DNA of 64,000 nt from assembly GCA_964058845.1 (NCBI GenBank), contig CAXKVR010000418.1:202501-266500 (forward strand), written 5' to 3'. Every line of letters starts with the position of its first letter. Position 1 is the first letter of the stretch. The position numbers and the translations under genes are program-made. Below are positions 34,378 through 46,414 of the stretch, in pieces. Below the pieces are notes generated by a model. The model worked only from the letters and a program-made list of their open reading frames with translations, did not search any database and was not told where the DNA came from. Source of the stretch: Carex sylvatica. Its lineage: Eukaryota; Streptophyta; Magnoliopsida; Poales; Cyperaceae.

Positions 34378-37249
34378 TCACTGACCCGTATACATATGCT
34401 GCATACCTACACCGGCTGTCCATGGATCAAATGAACCAGTTGACTCTGCATCGGCCGGCTGTGTACGCAGCTCCCATGTATCTTGCCCCCACCTTGTAGG
34501 ATACATGGCAGGAAGCGGTGCGCCAAATAATGCAGAGGCAAAGTCATCTACAGCCTGAGATGCACTCCCACCAGTCTCGTAGTCGTGCTTCATCGTAACT
34601 CCATATCGTGGTCTGTGGGAGCCAAGCACCTCTAGATCTGTATCTACTGGGGGCAGCTCATCCATGCTAAAACTGGGATCAGCTTGCCAAGCAGGATCTC
34701 CATTCTAAATTTAAATAATATTATATTTGGTACATACAAAGAGCTATGCTATAAACAATAAAAAGCTAGACTGACCTAGCCAACCTCTACCGAAACTCCA
34801 TATTTATTGTAGTAAGCGTTCCATCCTTTGGTATTCAACACCCAGTTGTGGAATGTCTAACCTAAGTCATCACTTGTATAATTAAAAGTTAACTTAGTTA
34901 GAACAAAGAATTTGAGAAAAATAAAATGATTGTGTGTGTCCTACTTTTAATATTAACTTGTAATCACCTGTATGAGGTGGCGACATCTCATCGGCGTAGA
35001 CAGGGACTCGTTGATGATTCGGATTTCGCGATGTATCATTTATCTTCCTCCAATTGATGTTCTTCCCAGCATCGTGCAGCATGCCAATGAGGCGGTCGTC
35101 CCAACCGCCTGTTTCATCCGCCGCAGGGTAAACCACCGTCTCTGAGGCATCCCCGAGTGTGCAGAGTCCTAAAGCATTTGGCATCCTATCGATCACCAAA
35201 CATCCCTCGCCATGCAGACCAGGCTGTGTCCAACTCCTCTCATAGCTGTCAATAATTGCACACCACATATTTTCATGATTATGAAAACAATAAGTAATTA
35301 AAATTTGTAATTTTTAATTAAAGTAGGTTTCAGTTATATTTACCGCACGAGCATTGATTGGACCCCAAGGCATGTAAGTTCTAAATAAATCATCCATCAG
35401 TCTACGTCGAAGAATGTCGCCATAATGACCCTGTAGATAGACTGATGGCATGCCGTATCTTTAGTACCATACGACATATCTCAAAGCCCCGGAACCAGAA
35501 GGTAATGACTCAAGAAATGGCGGACTCCATAAGTGCATCTCCGAATATCGAGCCCAGTCGTACTCCAAGCTGAAACACTGGCTCCAGTCAACTTTGAGCT
35601 TAGTGTGCTGAGTTTTGCAGGTACAATTAATTAGAAAAGTGGTAAACTTGTCAATATTAGTGATAACAAATTGAGTAGATAGTACTTACTTGTGGAACTT
35701 GTCAGTATCTCTCTCACCCATCAGTGAGTACTCCGGAATGAAAGCATATAAGCCAAACTGTCGAGACACCCGATCAAGATAGTGGTACTCCACAATCCAT
35801 TAATAAATGACCGGTCCCTGATAATACCAGAGTCTTCTCTGCTATAATGTCAGTCGGCTCAGAAGGTGGTCATCATAGAATGGACGATATGGAAACCAAT
35901 TGATATTCGCATCTCGGAGCATCTGGAGCTGATCCCGGATATAAGAAATCCCCCTATCTGTATCTTCATAATTGCGATGACTGGCCCATATGTCACCGTA
36001 TGCGGGGCATCTGTCTATGTCAGGCTCCATCCACCGGGGAGGTGGATCTGGTTAACTAGCAGACATACGGGCAGATGTTATCACGACCAATACTGGGTAT
36101 AAGAAATGGTCCTTGAATCTGCTTGCTCTTTACCTGAAAATTTAACTACAAATAAGAACTCGGTACTTATTCAACCTTAAATAACAACGTATATTTAATA
36201 ACAAAATTAGTACAGACTTACCAGACAAGCGTGACACAGGGCTTTATATAAGTGTGCGAGAATAGCTCCACCCAAGTTCCACCCCGATGGCTTGTCAATG
36301 TCCCTCAACACCGCATCACCGCTAGAATCCACGAATATAACGGCACCACACAAATTCAGCACATACGTCCTAATATACCTGTAATATAAAATATCAATAT
36401 AAATAATTGAGATTATTGATGAATTAATAAGTTATTTTAAAGAGAGTAATGGTATCTCTTGACTGCCTCTTCGTCATCAGTCTCAACGAATATCTGATGC
36501 TGGAAGAAGTGAGCTTGGAGTGCCGCTAGAGAAATATAGTACCCAGAATAATGAAAGTCATCCTCCTCCCCCTTCTTCTTCTTCTTCTATAGATTCTTCG
36601 GATGACACCCCAACAACTCTGGTATTATCTTCTGCAGGTCTGGATGGTCTGAGATGCCACCTATGGGGTTGCCATTGATACATAAACCTGATAAGGCGCT
36701 CACATCAGCAAAGGGACTGTCATCTCCCCAACCAGGAGATGAAATGTATGGGTCTCCGATCGCCATCTCTCTGCTAGACCATACATCAGAGCCTAATCGA
36801 TCTTACTCTGCGGCATGGTGGCAATCTGATACAACCCAAGATTCATGATGCATAGCTTCATCAATGAATGGGCAACGCACGGAATCTCAGACCTGCAGTG
36901 CCTCATCGTAAGCATTACATCGTCTTATATTTATTATTAATTTGTAAGACCCAAATCGTGTCATTTTTTAGTACTATTTACATTACGTATAATAACCACG
37001 TACCTCAATAGATGTCAATGAAACACGGTGCTTAACATGATAGGTCCATAGAAGAAGACTAAATGTGTCAGGATCATGCCAGCCATCTCTAGTCCCAGCC
37101 TCAGACGACATACTCGCTCCAGTCGGATCCTCATATGACGAGCCCTTTCTAGTCAGATCCATAGAGGATGGGCACGTTCCAGTCAGATCCACAGCATCTG
37201 GACCCGCTCCAGACGCATGTCGTACTCCCCACTGTCTAGATCTAGTCAC
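34378..37249 (-). pseudogene. Plant mobile domain (PMD / aminotransferase-like, MAIN family) pseudogene
   Basis: Several minus-strand segments, separated by intron-like gaps, spell a PMD protein in order. They are an N-terminal serine-rich exon (37249-37004, donor GTACGT), the domain core with ERWRSETHTFHLLVGEM (near 36760-36700), DVSALSGLCINGNPIGG (near 36690), RTYVLNLCGAVIFVDSSGD with GAILAHLYKALCHACL (36370-36225), INWFPYRPFYDDHLLSRL (near 35880), VSRQFGLYAFIPEYSLMGE (near 35770-35710) and a C-terminal tail ending at 34378. PMD proteins such as Arabidopsis MAIN and MAIL1 act in gene and transposon silencing. Many other PMD copies sit within transposons. This copy is broken: a TAG lies just before ALMYGLAERW, a frame change follows GEMTVP, and a second TAG follows CHPKNL. 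It sits inside terminal inverted repeats, so it is element cargo. Confidence 0.82.
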
Positions 37250-37329
37250 ACTACATTTACAAAAAAAAAAATATTAATCAATCGAAATTTATTCGTAATT
37301 TAAAATAATTTCTAAATATTTTTAACCAA

Positions 37330-38045
37330 ATTCAAACCCTAATTCAAGCGCAAATTCAAGCAATTGAAACCGTAAACCAGCAATTCAGCAATTATTTCAA
37401 GCAATTGAAACTTTAAACCCAATTCAAGCGCAAAACCCGGTAATTCAACTAATAAACTCACAATTCAAGCAATTCAACAATTTAATAGCATTTAACAAAA
37501 AACCCTAACCCTAAACCCTAATCGAATCGAAAAAAGTTCTCATATTCAAGCAATTCAACCAATAAACTCGCAATTCAACAATTACACAATTCAATTGCAA
37601 TTTAATCACGTTTAACCAAAAATCCTAATCCTAAACCCTAATCGAATAAAAAAAAATCTCACATTCAAGCAATTCAACCAATAAATCTGCAATTCAACAA
37701 TTACACAATTCAATTGCAATTTAATTACATTTAACCATAAACCCTAAAGCTAAACCCTAATTGAATCAAAAAAAAATCTCACATTCAAGCAATTCAACCA
37801 ATAAACCCGCAATTCAACAATTACACAATTCAATTGCAATTTAATTGCATTTAACCATAAACTCTAACCCTAAATTTATATTAATAACCCGCAAATCAAG
37901 CAATTCGAGAAATTCGATCAATTCGATCAATTCGAGCAATTCGAGAAATTTGACAAATTCAAGTAATTCAACCAATAAACCGCCAATTTAATCACATTTA
38001 ACCAATAAACCCTAATCCTAAACACTAATCGAACTGAAAAAAAAA
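37330..38045. repeat. About 120-bp tandem array with telobox motifs
   Basis: ATTCAAGCAATTCAACCAAT recurs at 37544, 37663 and 37783, with more diverged flanking units. Each unit has CAATTCAATTGCAATTTAAT and one to three CCCTAA-type motifs (AAACCCTAATC). AATTCGATC/AATTCGAG 9-mers repeat near 37910-37950. The array lies just upstream of the PMD frame, in its probable 5' untranslated region or first intron. Confidence 0.8.
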
Positions 38046-38299
38046 AACTCACATTCAAGCAAGGCAGCGAGGAGCGAGGCAGCAAGGCGGCGGTGGTGGT
38101 AGTGAGGCAGCGGTGATGGCAGCGGTGAGGAGGCGGTGAAGGGGGTGGAGAGGAGACTCACGGGGCGGAGGCAGCTGAGTTGGAGGTGACCAAGAGGAGG
38201 CATAGGGGGCGGAGGGGGTTTTTGGTTTTTGTTTTTCGAAACAGTGGAGGGAGAGAAGAGAGACAGCAGAGGGAGAAGGAGATCACGAGCTTTAAGGGT

Positions 38300-38445
38300 C
38301 CCTAGTGGATCGAGCCTCCAAGCGGTCTGCTAGAATTGTGGACCGCCTATTCCTCAGACGGTTGAGGCAATTTTAAAAAAAAATTGAAGCTGGTGACAGT
38401 TTTGTAAAAATCTATTTTTTTTTAGGATATTAATAAAAATCACCG
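38300..38445 (-). repeat. Right terminal inverted repeat of the PMD element
   Basis: Inverse of 33219-33366. Contains GTCTGCTAGAATTGTGG, CAGACGGTTGAGG and the terminal ATTAATAAAAATCACCG. Confidence 0.8.
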
Positions 38446-38956
38446 TAATGCTAGCATGCAGCATTCTCTTTTTTGTTTTGTTTTGAAAATATGTTTCTTT
38501 TGTCATGTTCTCTTTAAAAAGTATTTATAAAAAAAAAATTGTTTATAATAATTATATAATTATGCTCTCTTTAAATTTTTTGTATCATTTTGTTCTATTT
38601 TCTGACTCTCCTCCTGTAACTCCCTCCTTTTTTTTCTGCTGCGGCCAACAACCAGAATTGCATTAATTAATTGACCTCAAACAAAATTCTTTGATTGCGA
38701 ATAATTTCGTCAAATTTTCCAATTGAAATGTGATGACATAAAAATAGACGCCGGAATATATAGAACCCATTTGACTTCATTGATTTCAAATGTCAGCAAG
38801 ATGATTGGTTGAAGTTAACAAAATAATTGGTTGAAATTAAATCTAAGTTGTCTATTTTTTGTTTAAAAACCGAATATTCGAATATTTTAGGTGCAAATGA
38901 AAACATCACTAGATCCAAGTGGCATTTTTTACCACATGCTGTCACCTTGTAAAAAT

Positions 38957-39149
38957 GGAAATAAATCTGCTGTGATTCCAATGGAATAACAGGTCCTGTT
39001 ATTCTGATCCCAACCATTCAACTTCGTTGAGATTTGTGTATGAAAAAATTTCTTTATTTAGATTCGCACATGAAAAACTTTGAACGGTTGAGATCAAAAT
39101 AATAGAACCCTGTTATTCCAATGGAATCACAGCAGATTTATTTCCAAAA
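38957..39149. mobile_element. Small MITE, ends GGAAATAAATCTGCTGTGAT
   Basis: Inverted ends GGAAATAAATCTGCTGTG and CACAGCAGATTTATTTCC. TGTAAAAAT flanks it (38948-38956 and 39150-39158), a perfect 9-bp duplication, if four extra A bases are included at the right end. Sister copies at 42433, 50699 and 59124 share the ends but have other interiors. Confidence 0.85.
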
Positions 39150-39601
39150 TGTAAAAATGCCTCACAAATTATTATATTTTTGAAAACTTAGTAGTGACTA
39201 CTAAGGTATAGATATTATTAAATTCGTACGTACAGAATCAGAAAGAGTACTTGAATTGTAACAAATCTAGAAAGATCTGACTTAATGGTCCGATCTAAAT
39301 ATATGGATCGGACTCAATGGTCTAGATCCATGAGTATATTTTATTTTAATAAAAAGTTAGACATTGAAGGAAAAATTTGAAATGTAGAGGCCACAGAAAA
39401 TCAGATAAGAAATGAATCGGACTCAATAATGAAGATCTAATATTTGTTTTTAAAATTAAAAGGATTGGCCTCTACCGAATTTAAAAAAAAAAAAATGAAT
39501 CTGACTCGTTAAGTCAGATCCACTTAGTATCAGATTAAATGTGGCATACAATGATACAAATTTCTACTTTTTTACCATTTAATATATATATATATATATA
39601 T

Positions 39602-40014
39602 GAGATGGACTATGGTGAGTTGCGAAGTAAAACACGTTTATACTTCACGCAATATTTTCATTTTCAAAGTTCAAATAGCCAATCCAAACCGTTAGGTGTT
39701 TAATCTATATTGAAATGTGCTTGGAGACCAAATTTTATATTTTTTGGAATATTTTTACTATTTATTAAGCCACATTGAAAATCTGAAAATCCGGGTGAAC
39801 AGTAAAAATTTCTGGACCACCGGATCGGCGATTTTTAAAGTGGTTTAATAAATAGTAAAAAAATTTCAAAAAATGTAAAATTTGGTCTCCAAGCACATTT
39901 CAATATTGAAATCATGTTGAGCAGTTCGGATCGAAGTTTTGAACTTTAAAATCGCAAAATATGAGTGTGAAGTAAAATAGTCGCTTTACTTCGCAACTCT
40001 CCGTAGCCCATCTC
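39602..40014. mobile_element. Core-family foldback MITE, arm type GAGATGGACTATGGTGAG
   Basis: Ends GAGATGGACTATGGTGAG and the inverse near CCGTAGCCCATCTC. The core is nearly standard. The loop ATCCGGGTGAACAGTAAAA/CCACCGGATCGGCG is not shared with other copies. TA microsatellites flank both ends. Confidence 0.86.
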
Positions 40015-40034
40015 ATATATATATATAGAGAGAG

Positions 40035-40437
40035 ATAGTAAGGCTACGCTACTTCGCGAATTAAACGGGTTGTTTTAAATCGCACTCATATCTCTAGTTT
40101 CGAAGTCCAAATAGCCGATCCAAACTGTTAGATGTTTAATCTATATTAAAATGTGCTTGGAGACCAAATTTTATATTTTTTGAAATTTTTTACTATTTAT
40201 TAAGATGGTTTGAAAATTTATGTTTTTATTAAAATTCTACACAATTAAAAAACAGTGATTTTCAAACCATCTTAATAAATAGTAAAAAAATTCCAAAAAA
40301 ATAAAATTTGGTCTCCAAGCACATTTTAATATAGATTAAAAATCTAACAGTTTAAATCAGCTATTTTGAACTTTGAAACTAGAGATATGAGTGCGAATTA
40401 AAGCACCCCCATTAATTCCTGAAGTAGCGTAGCCTTA
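40035..40437. mobile_element. Core-family foldback MITE, arm type AAGGCTACGCTACTTC
   Basis: Outer arm TAGTAAGGCTACGCTACTTC and inverse GAAGTAGCGTAGCCTTA. The interior closely matches 24800-25206 and 25690-26096. Confidence 0.87.
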
Positions 40438-40445
40438 ATATATAT

Positions 40446-40956
40446 GAGTAAGGCTACGCTACTTCGCGAATTAAACGGACTGTTTTAATTCGCGATCATA
40501 TTTCTAGTTTTAAAGTCCAAATAGCCGATCCAAACCGTTAGATATTTAATCTATATTAAAATGTGCTTGGAGACCAAATTTTATATTTTTGGGAATTTTT
40601 TTACTATTTATTAAGATGGTGTGAAAATTGTTGTTTTTATTAAAATTATGCACCATTAAAAAACAACGATTTTCAAACCATCTTAATAAATAGTAAAAAA
40701 ATTCTAAAAAATATTGATCCAACGGTGGCTTAACAAAATAGTAAAATCAGTAGCCACTGTTGGATCAACAATTTTCAAAATGGATTAATAAATAATAAAA
40801 AAATTCAGAAAAATAAAAAAATTGGTCTCCAAGCACATATTAATATGGAGAACAAGATGAACAGTTCAGGTCGACTTTTTGAATTTTAAAATTTTAAATT
40901 TAGACCGTATGTATTTCGGCTCATACGCATACGAATGCATATTAGTCACACACACT
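40446..40956. mobile_element. Chimeric core-family MITE with two different ends
   Basis: The left end is GAGTAAGGCTACGCTACTTC type and runs through core, loop and part of the right core. Near 40713 (AAAAAATATTGATCC) it switches into the loop of the GTGACTAATGTGC type (TTGATCCAACGGTGGCTTAA) and finishes with ACGAATGCATATTAGTCAC. The two termini are therefore not inverse to each other. Confidence 0.82.
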
Positions 40957-41002
40957 CTCTCTCTCTTTTTGAAATACCTGGCAGTGGCTGCCTAGGTCTA
41001 CA

Positions 41003-41045
<43 letters not shown>

Positions 41046-41058
<13 letters not shown>

Positions 41059-42423
41059 GAGACCGATCTATATATTTGGATCGGACTCATTGAATCAGAT
41101 ATTTCTAGATTTATTGAAAATCATGTACTTTTCGTACGTATAACTTTAATAATTTATATAGATAAAAAATTTCCACCAAGGGGCCCCACAAATTATTTGC
41201 ATGACCCATACGCTTGTGAAAAAGCCAAAACTGAAAGACAGAAATTACAATCTTTTTTGAGAAAAAAATGTGTGTCAAGCTCACATTTGCTTTCATTGAT
41301 AATGATATAGTTACAAAATTTGTAACCGGTATAAGGTTAATGAAAAAACGCTCAAACAGCTGAGCATGAAAACAAGAAATAGCAATAAAGAAGAAAGACA
41401 ATTTTGTGAAATTAGGTAACCTAAAAAAGAAAAAACTGATTTAATTTATTTTGGCTGCTTCGCTCCAGTGCCGGTACAATCTTCCTCTCCCCTGACAGTT
41501 TACTAGTAAACTGTTTTTATCCGATACCAGCTCCCTCCCAGGAACCTGACCTTGTACCAGCATCAGAATCAGTACCAGTATTGTTTTCCGCCACACTATT
41601 CCCGCTATGTCTCCTGATCCTGTACCAGAACCGGTACCAGTTGCCACGTTTTCTGTCTCTCCCTGTACCAGTCGTCTATCCTAGCGCTGGTAAGGTACCG
41701 TCATGCTTCTTTGGTTCAAGAGCAAATAAATAAATTACAATCTTTATTTGTTATGTTTGATTTTTTTATTTTATTTTCCCATTTTTCTTTTGTTAATAAG
41801 ATGTTATTTTGTTTTTATTCACCTGCTCTATTAAACCAAAAAAATCCAGATAATAAATCAAGAAAGACTAAAAAAAAAAAAGTTCCTTCCATTTCGTTAG
41901 TACTCTAGTTGAGCAATAGAAGGATAGGATATATAACCTTTTCATTTTTCATATTTTGGGAAAATGAAAACATAAAATTACAATTCATTCCAAAACGAAA
42001 GTGAAAATTGACAATAAATAAGCCAAAATAGTAATGAAGAATCATTTTAGTCTTCTTAATTGGAGGAGGCTAGTCGGATCTTATTAGCCTTAATTAGATT
42101 TAGCAATAAAATTAAGGATGTATGGACTAATTGTCTTGTGGCAAATGCAATTCCTCTGTGTGGAATGTTGCAGATTCATAATCTAAATAGAGGAATCTCT
42201 TGCAGATATTAAATAATTGGATAATTTGACCTCCAACTTTTTTAATTCCATTTATAATACCGTCTCAAGACTGGTTGTTTTACATAGGAGCATTTTTAAT
42301 CCAACTCTTTCAGAAGTTTCATTATATTAACTTTGAGGATTACAATACAAAATGTCACATGTATTATATGAAAAATGCTTGAAATTATAGTAGTCTCATT
42401 GATATTAATTGAACAGTGTGTTT
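41046..42423. other. Spacer; GTACCAG-rich block at about 41470-41690
   Basis: No gene seen. GTACCAG or CTGGTAC-like motifs occur at least six times between 41555 and 41690, including GTACCAGAACCGGTACCAG, in an otherwise AT-rich stretch. It is possibly the interior of an unrecognised repeat. Confidence 0.4.
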
Positions 42424-42432
42424 GAAAAATTG

Positions 42433-42644
42433 GGAAACAAATCTGCTACGATCCAAATCTCTGCTACAATACTCTGAAATCTCTACTTTTTCAAATTTAA
42501 CTGTCAATTTTTTTTTAGATGCGTGCACAAAAAAACTAGCTATTTAGAGATGCGTGTACTGAAAAAAAATGAACGGTGAGATTAAGAAAAGTAGAGATTT
42601 CAGAGTACTGTAGCAGAGATTCGGATCGCAGCAAATTTGATTCC
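42433..42644. mobile_element. Small MITE, ends GGAAACAAATCTGCTACGAT
   Basis: GGAAACAAATCTGCTACGAT and the inverse ATCGCAGCAAATTTGATTCC. GAAAAATTG flanks both sides (42424-42432 and 42645-42653), a perfect 9-bp duplication. The interior arms TAGCTATTTAGAGATGCGTG-type match the copy at 59124. Confidence 0.9.
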
Positions 42645-42653
42645 GAAAAATTG

Positions 42654-44946
42654 TGGTACTTATTTTTGCTTTGTTAAATACTTAAATGTGACTGACAGCT
42701 ATAGAGACTCTTTTTTTATTTGCTCAATAGAGTTGTAAAGTACTATTTTTCTTCATTTGTGTTGTCCAATATCAATTACCAAAAAAAGGTGTACAATATC
42801 AATTTTTCTATTATATAAATATATATTTTTACTTTGACAGAATACATTCCACGTTTGTGGGGTCTCATAGGCTATAAAAGATCATACGTTACCTGCGCTA
42901 ATGACCGCATGCCAACAATAGCTATCTTCCTCTCCATTTACACAAAAATGGAGATATCCATTCAATCATTCATACATCATATCAAATAGAAAAACATCTG
43001 AAACAGCAATCTTCATTACTTAGTTATACAGTTCTTCAAAAAACAATGTTATTGAGGTACAATTATACATATTTTTTGTTTTGTTTTGTACTTATTAGTT
43101 GATAGGGGAAGCTCCATTAGTTAATGTATGGAAGAGCACTTAAAAGTCACCTGCTTAGAGCATACATGATGATACCATGACTTGGCAAGAGCATGTCCTG
43201 TTTTAAGTCTCTCTGTTTGAGATAGACTTGTACACAATCTATCACCGTGTATTTAGCATGCATTAAGGGAAAAAGGTGCCAAGGATTGGTGAACGTGATG
43301 ATGTAGCCTTCTATAATAATTTATTTAGAATTAGGGTTTATATCAAGCCACATTGTCAATGGAAGAATGCAGATAGATTCATTTAATCCTGATTTGTGTC
43401 TATATACCAAGTCGCATTCGTTTAATAAACCAGTGAATTAAAAAGCATGATTTCTGAGGTGACAACTGAGTGATAGGTGGTTAATTTACTGATAACTCAG
43501 CTATACTAATTCAATTAAAAGTGGTGATGTGGCACTGTTTCAGGTAAGGGTTTTCTGGTAAAGAAATTAAAATGCCGTTACGACCGGAGATAGCAAGCAA
43601 GTACAAAGCACTGACCAGCACCAATCGAGTCGCTGTTAATGCAATAAAAACAATGGAAAAAAAGATTTTCCCATGACATCTGGAAAAAGCAATCAGCATT
43701 ACAAAATCCAAAGTCGGTATATACAATAGAATGAATCAGCTTCTGTGAAAAAATCAGCTTTTACATCATAACAGCTTTGAAATTAAATATAAAATATAAA
43801 ATAGAGCTGTCAATACGATCGAGGACCTACGTACGCCGGTCAAGCCGCAATCTAAATTTCTAGTTAAATGAGGAATGTCTTTGTTGGGCTAAGTTTAGAA
43901 TTTCGGTTAATCGATATTATATTTCATTATGTTCAAACGAGGACAGTACAGCATACGTACCAGTATTTTTTTTTTTTAAGGTTAGTACTTACCAGTATTT
44001 TGACTACATAGCATACATCTGAATTTTATTCTTTATCCTTTGATTTATTGATCATGCCTCTGATCAATTCAACAAAAACAGAGCAATTTTCTGAATCAAA
44101 CTGCAACCAGAACAAATCTTACAAAAAGATGGCGATTTTTAAATGAAATTACAATTATTACATGACAAAACCTTACAATTATTACATGACAAAACCATCT
44201 ATACATCTTAATTCTTAAGGATGGATCAATTAACATTTTAATATTTTGAGTTCATAGTATTTCCTGAGTATATTAAAATAGAGATGAAATTTATGTATGT
44301 CATACCAGTTTGCTGAAATCTCAACAGTAAACATTCTATGAATAAAATAACAAGTTGAATTGTTATGAGTCATTTTTATTACATAGATGGAAGATTTAAT
44401 TAACAAAAAACAAAAATTCTACTTACTGATGTCACTGCATTAAATTTGCAGAGCTTAGGTTTCTCTATATATGGTGAGAATTACATCCACGTATGACTGG
44501 TTAGGTCAATTTTATAAACATTTAATAATTTTGTGAGATTGATACATGGAGACATTCATGCCTAGGAAATTTTTCTCAACAAAAATAAAAAATAAAAAAG
44601 ATACATTATGTGCACATCCCAATCACTTCACTGAAGTAGCTGCTATAAGTTCCTTTTGTCTCTTCTGAACTACTTTCTGTTTCAAGACATAAATTTGGTT
44701 CTCATTTGAGACCATTTCAATCGAGTTTTCAAAGGCCTAGTAGCACACGGAAAAGAGACAGAAATTCAATATGAAGCCACTGCTTATAAAATATATATAT
44801 ATATATATATATATATGGGAACAGATAGGGAACAGATAGGGAACAGAAAAGTAGATAAATATTTCCCCGCCTTTTAAGCACTTTTTGAATAGTGTAATAG
44901 TGCTTTCTTAGATTTAATGCTACAAGCTTGTATTGCTGGAATGAAT
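42654..44946. other. Spacer with one promoter-like TATA box
   Basis: No recognisable protein. GGCTATAAAAGATCATAC at 42871-42888 looks like a plant TATA element, followed about 70 bases on by a CT-rich stretch. The first ATG downstream opens only a very short frame. A non-coding transcript is possible but unsupported. Near 44817 an 11-bp unit (ATAGGGAACAG) is repeated three times after a (TA)n tract. Confidence 0.3.
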
Positions 44947-45236
44947 ATTGCTTCCCATCTTAACTGATGCGGTAGTATTTTTTTTTAAGAAATATTACTC
45001 TTCAACAGATCTTCGATCTTACTTAGAAATACCAAGTATTTTTTAAGGAATTGTTTCTACTAGAAGAATGTTTTGGATCAAAGAAATATATATTGCTTCC
45101 CATCTTAACTGATGCGGTAGTATTTTTTTTTAAGAAATATTACTCTTCAACAGATCTTCGATCTTACTTAGAAATACCAAGTATTTTTTAAGGAATTGTT
45201 TCTACTAGAAGAATGTTTTGGATCAAAGAAATATAT
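44947..45236. repeat. Perfect 145-bp tandem duplication
   Basis: 44947-45091 and 45092-45236 appear identical base for base, including a 9-T run. No coding frame. Identity implies a very recent event, or an assembly artefact. Confidence 0.92.
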
Positions 45237-45472
45237 CACACCCTAGCTTTGCTCTCAGAAGCGAAACTAAAAAATTTGAATAGGAAAGACTAAATTATAA
45301 AATATATAATATTTGAAAAGATAAAAAAAAAAAAAAAAAGTGTAGTCAATGAAAATTAAAATCAAAACCTGTCAAACACTAAGTAGAAGAACTCTAACTA
45401 CTAAGTTATAAACTCACATATATTATTTTACGAGGGAGGTTGAACTATATAAAAACTATATATATGTTTCTT

Positions 45473-45870
45473 GAGGAGGGTTCAAATGCACCCAAATGCA
45501 CCCTATCTTTCAAATTATTTTTCTCCGTTTTCAAAGTCCGAATAGTCAATCCGAACTGTTAGATGCGATCTATATATTAAGATGTGCTTGGAGACCAAAT
45601 TTTACATTTTTTTGAATTTTTATACTATTTTTTTAGATTTATTGAAAATCGCTGTTTTTAGCAAATCTGGACCATAAAAAACAGCGATTTTCAATAAATC
45701 TAAAAAAATAGTATAAAAATTCCAAAAAATATAAAATTTGGTCTCCAAGCACATCTTAATATATAGATCGCATCTAACGGTTCGGATTAACTATTTTGAC
45801 TTTGAAAATGAAGATAAAAGATAGGATGCATTTGAGTGCATCAAAATTTGAGTGCATTTGAACCCTCCTC
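45473..45870. mobile_element. Core-family foldback MITE, arm type GAGGAGGGTTCAAATGCA, 9-bp target duplication
   Basis: Ends GAGGAGGGTTCAAATGCA and TGCATTTGAACCCTCCTC are exact inverses. ATGTTTCTT flanks both sides (45464-45472 and 45871-45879). The loop AATCGCTGTTTTTAGC/CAGCGATTTTCAAT matches that of 13613, although the arms differ completely. Confidence 0.93.
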
Positions 45871-46414
45871 ATGTTTCTTTTGTTCTATACTGCATAAAGT
45901 TATGAATTTATTGGAGTGTCATTAATTAATTTCATTTGGTTGGAAGCAAGAAGGCCATGATACAAATAGAGTTGATGTTCAATATCATTACAATAGTACT
46001 TTATTGTCCATAAGGGGATTTAGGTATCTTTAGTTCCTTTGTTGATCTTATTGATGCCTTTTAGTGTCTTTTGAGGATTCATTTTAAGTCTATAATTATT
46101 CAATACATAAGTTTACGTCTTAAATTATATAATTAGGGAGAATTTTATGTATAGTCTTCAAAAAAAATCTCAAAATTATCATATTTATCCTTTTATATTT
46201 AAATAACTCCCAAATTTATTCAATTTTTTGTGTTTCTGTTAAAACTAATTTCAATTTTATAAAGTTCTCATTTTATTCTTTACTAAAAAAAAATGTAATG
46301 TAAGAAAAACATTCAGCCTTTTTAGTCAGCCTTAGTGTCTTCTCTTACAATACTGCTATTCAAAAGTAAAAAGTAGACATAGTACTGATGTTGCATTTTA
46401 TATTAATTATAGAA

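Larger units (their letters stand above)
33219..38445 (-). mobile_element. Mutator-like element carrying a PMD gene, no transposase
   Basis: The 5.2-kb element has long imperfect terminal inverted repeats (about 145 bp) starting CGGTGATTTTTATTAATA and ending with the inverse. Matching inner blocks are CAACCGTC, CCACAATTCTAGCAGAC and TCCACTAGRGACC. The flanking 9-mers TGATGTCAG (33210-33218) and TAATGCTAG (38446-38454) agree at 6 of 9 bases, with only transitions between them, as for an aged 9-bp Mutator-type duplication. The inside contains a decayed PMD gene on the minus strand, a tandem array and a GC-rich purine tract. No MULE transposase or zinc-finger frame was found, so it must have been mobilised in trans. 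Confidence 0.8.

Noticed and set aside
37490..37525. AAACCCTAA runs considered as an interstitial telomere
   Set aside because: Only one to three motifs per 120-bp unit, so these are teloboxes within a tandem repeat rather than a telomere tract.
43270..43300. TGCCAAGGAT similar to the start of miR169
   Set aside because: Only the first ten or so bases match, and no convincing complementary arm was seen nearby.
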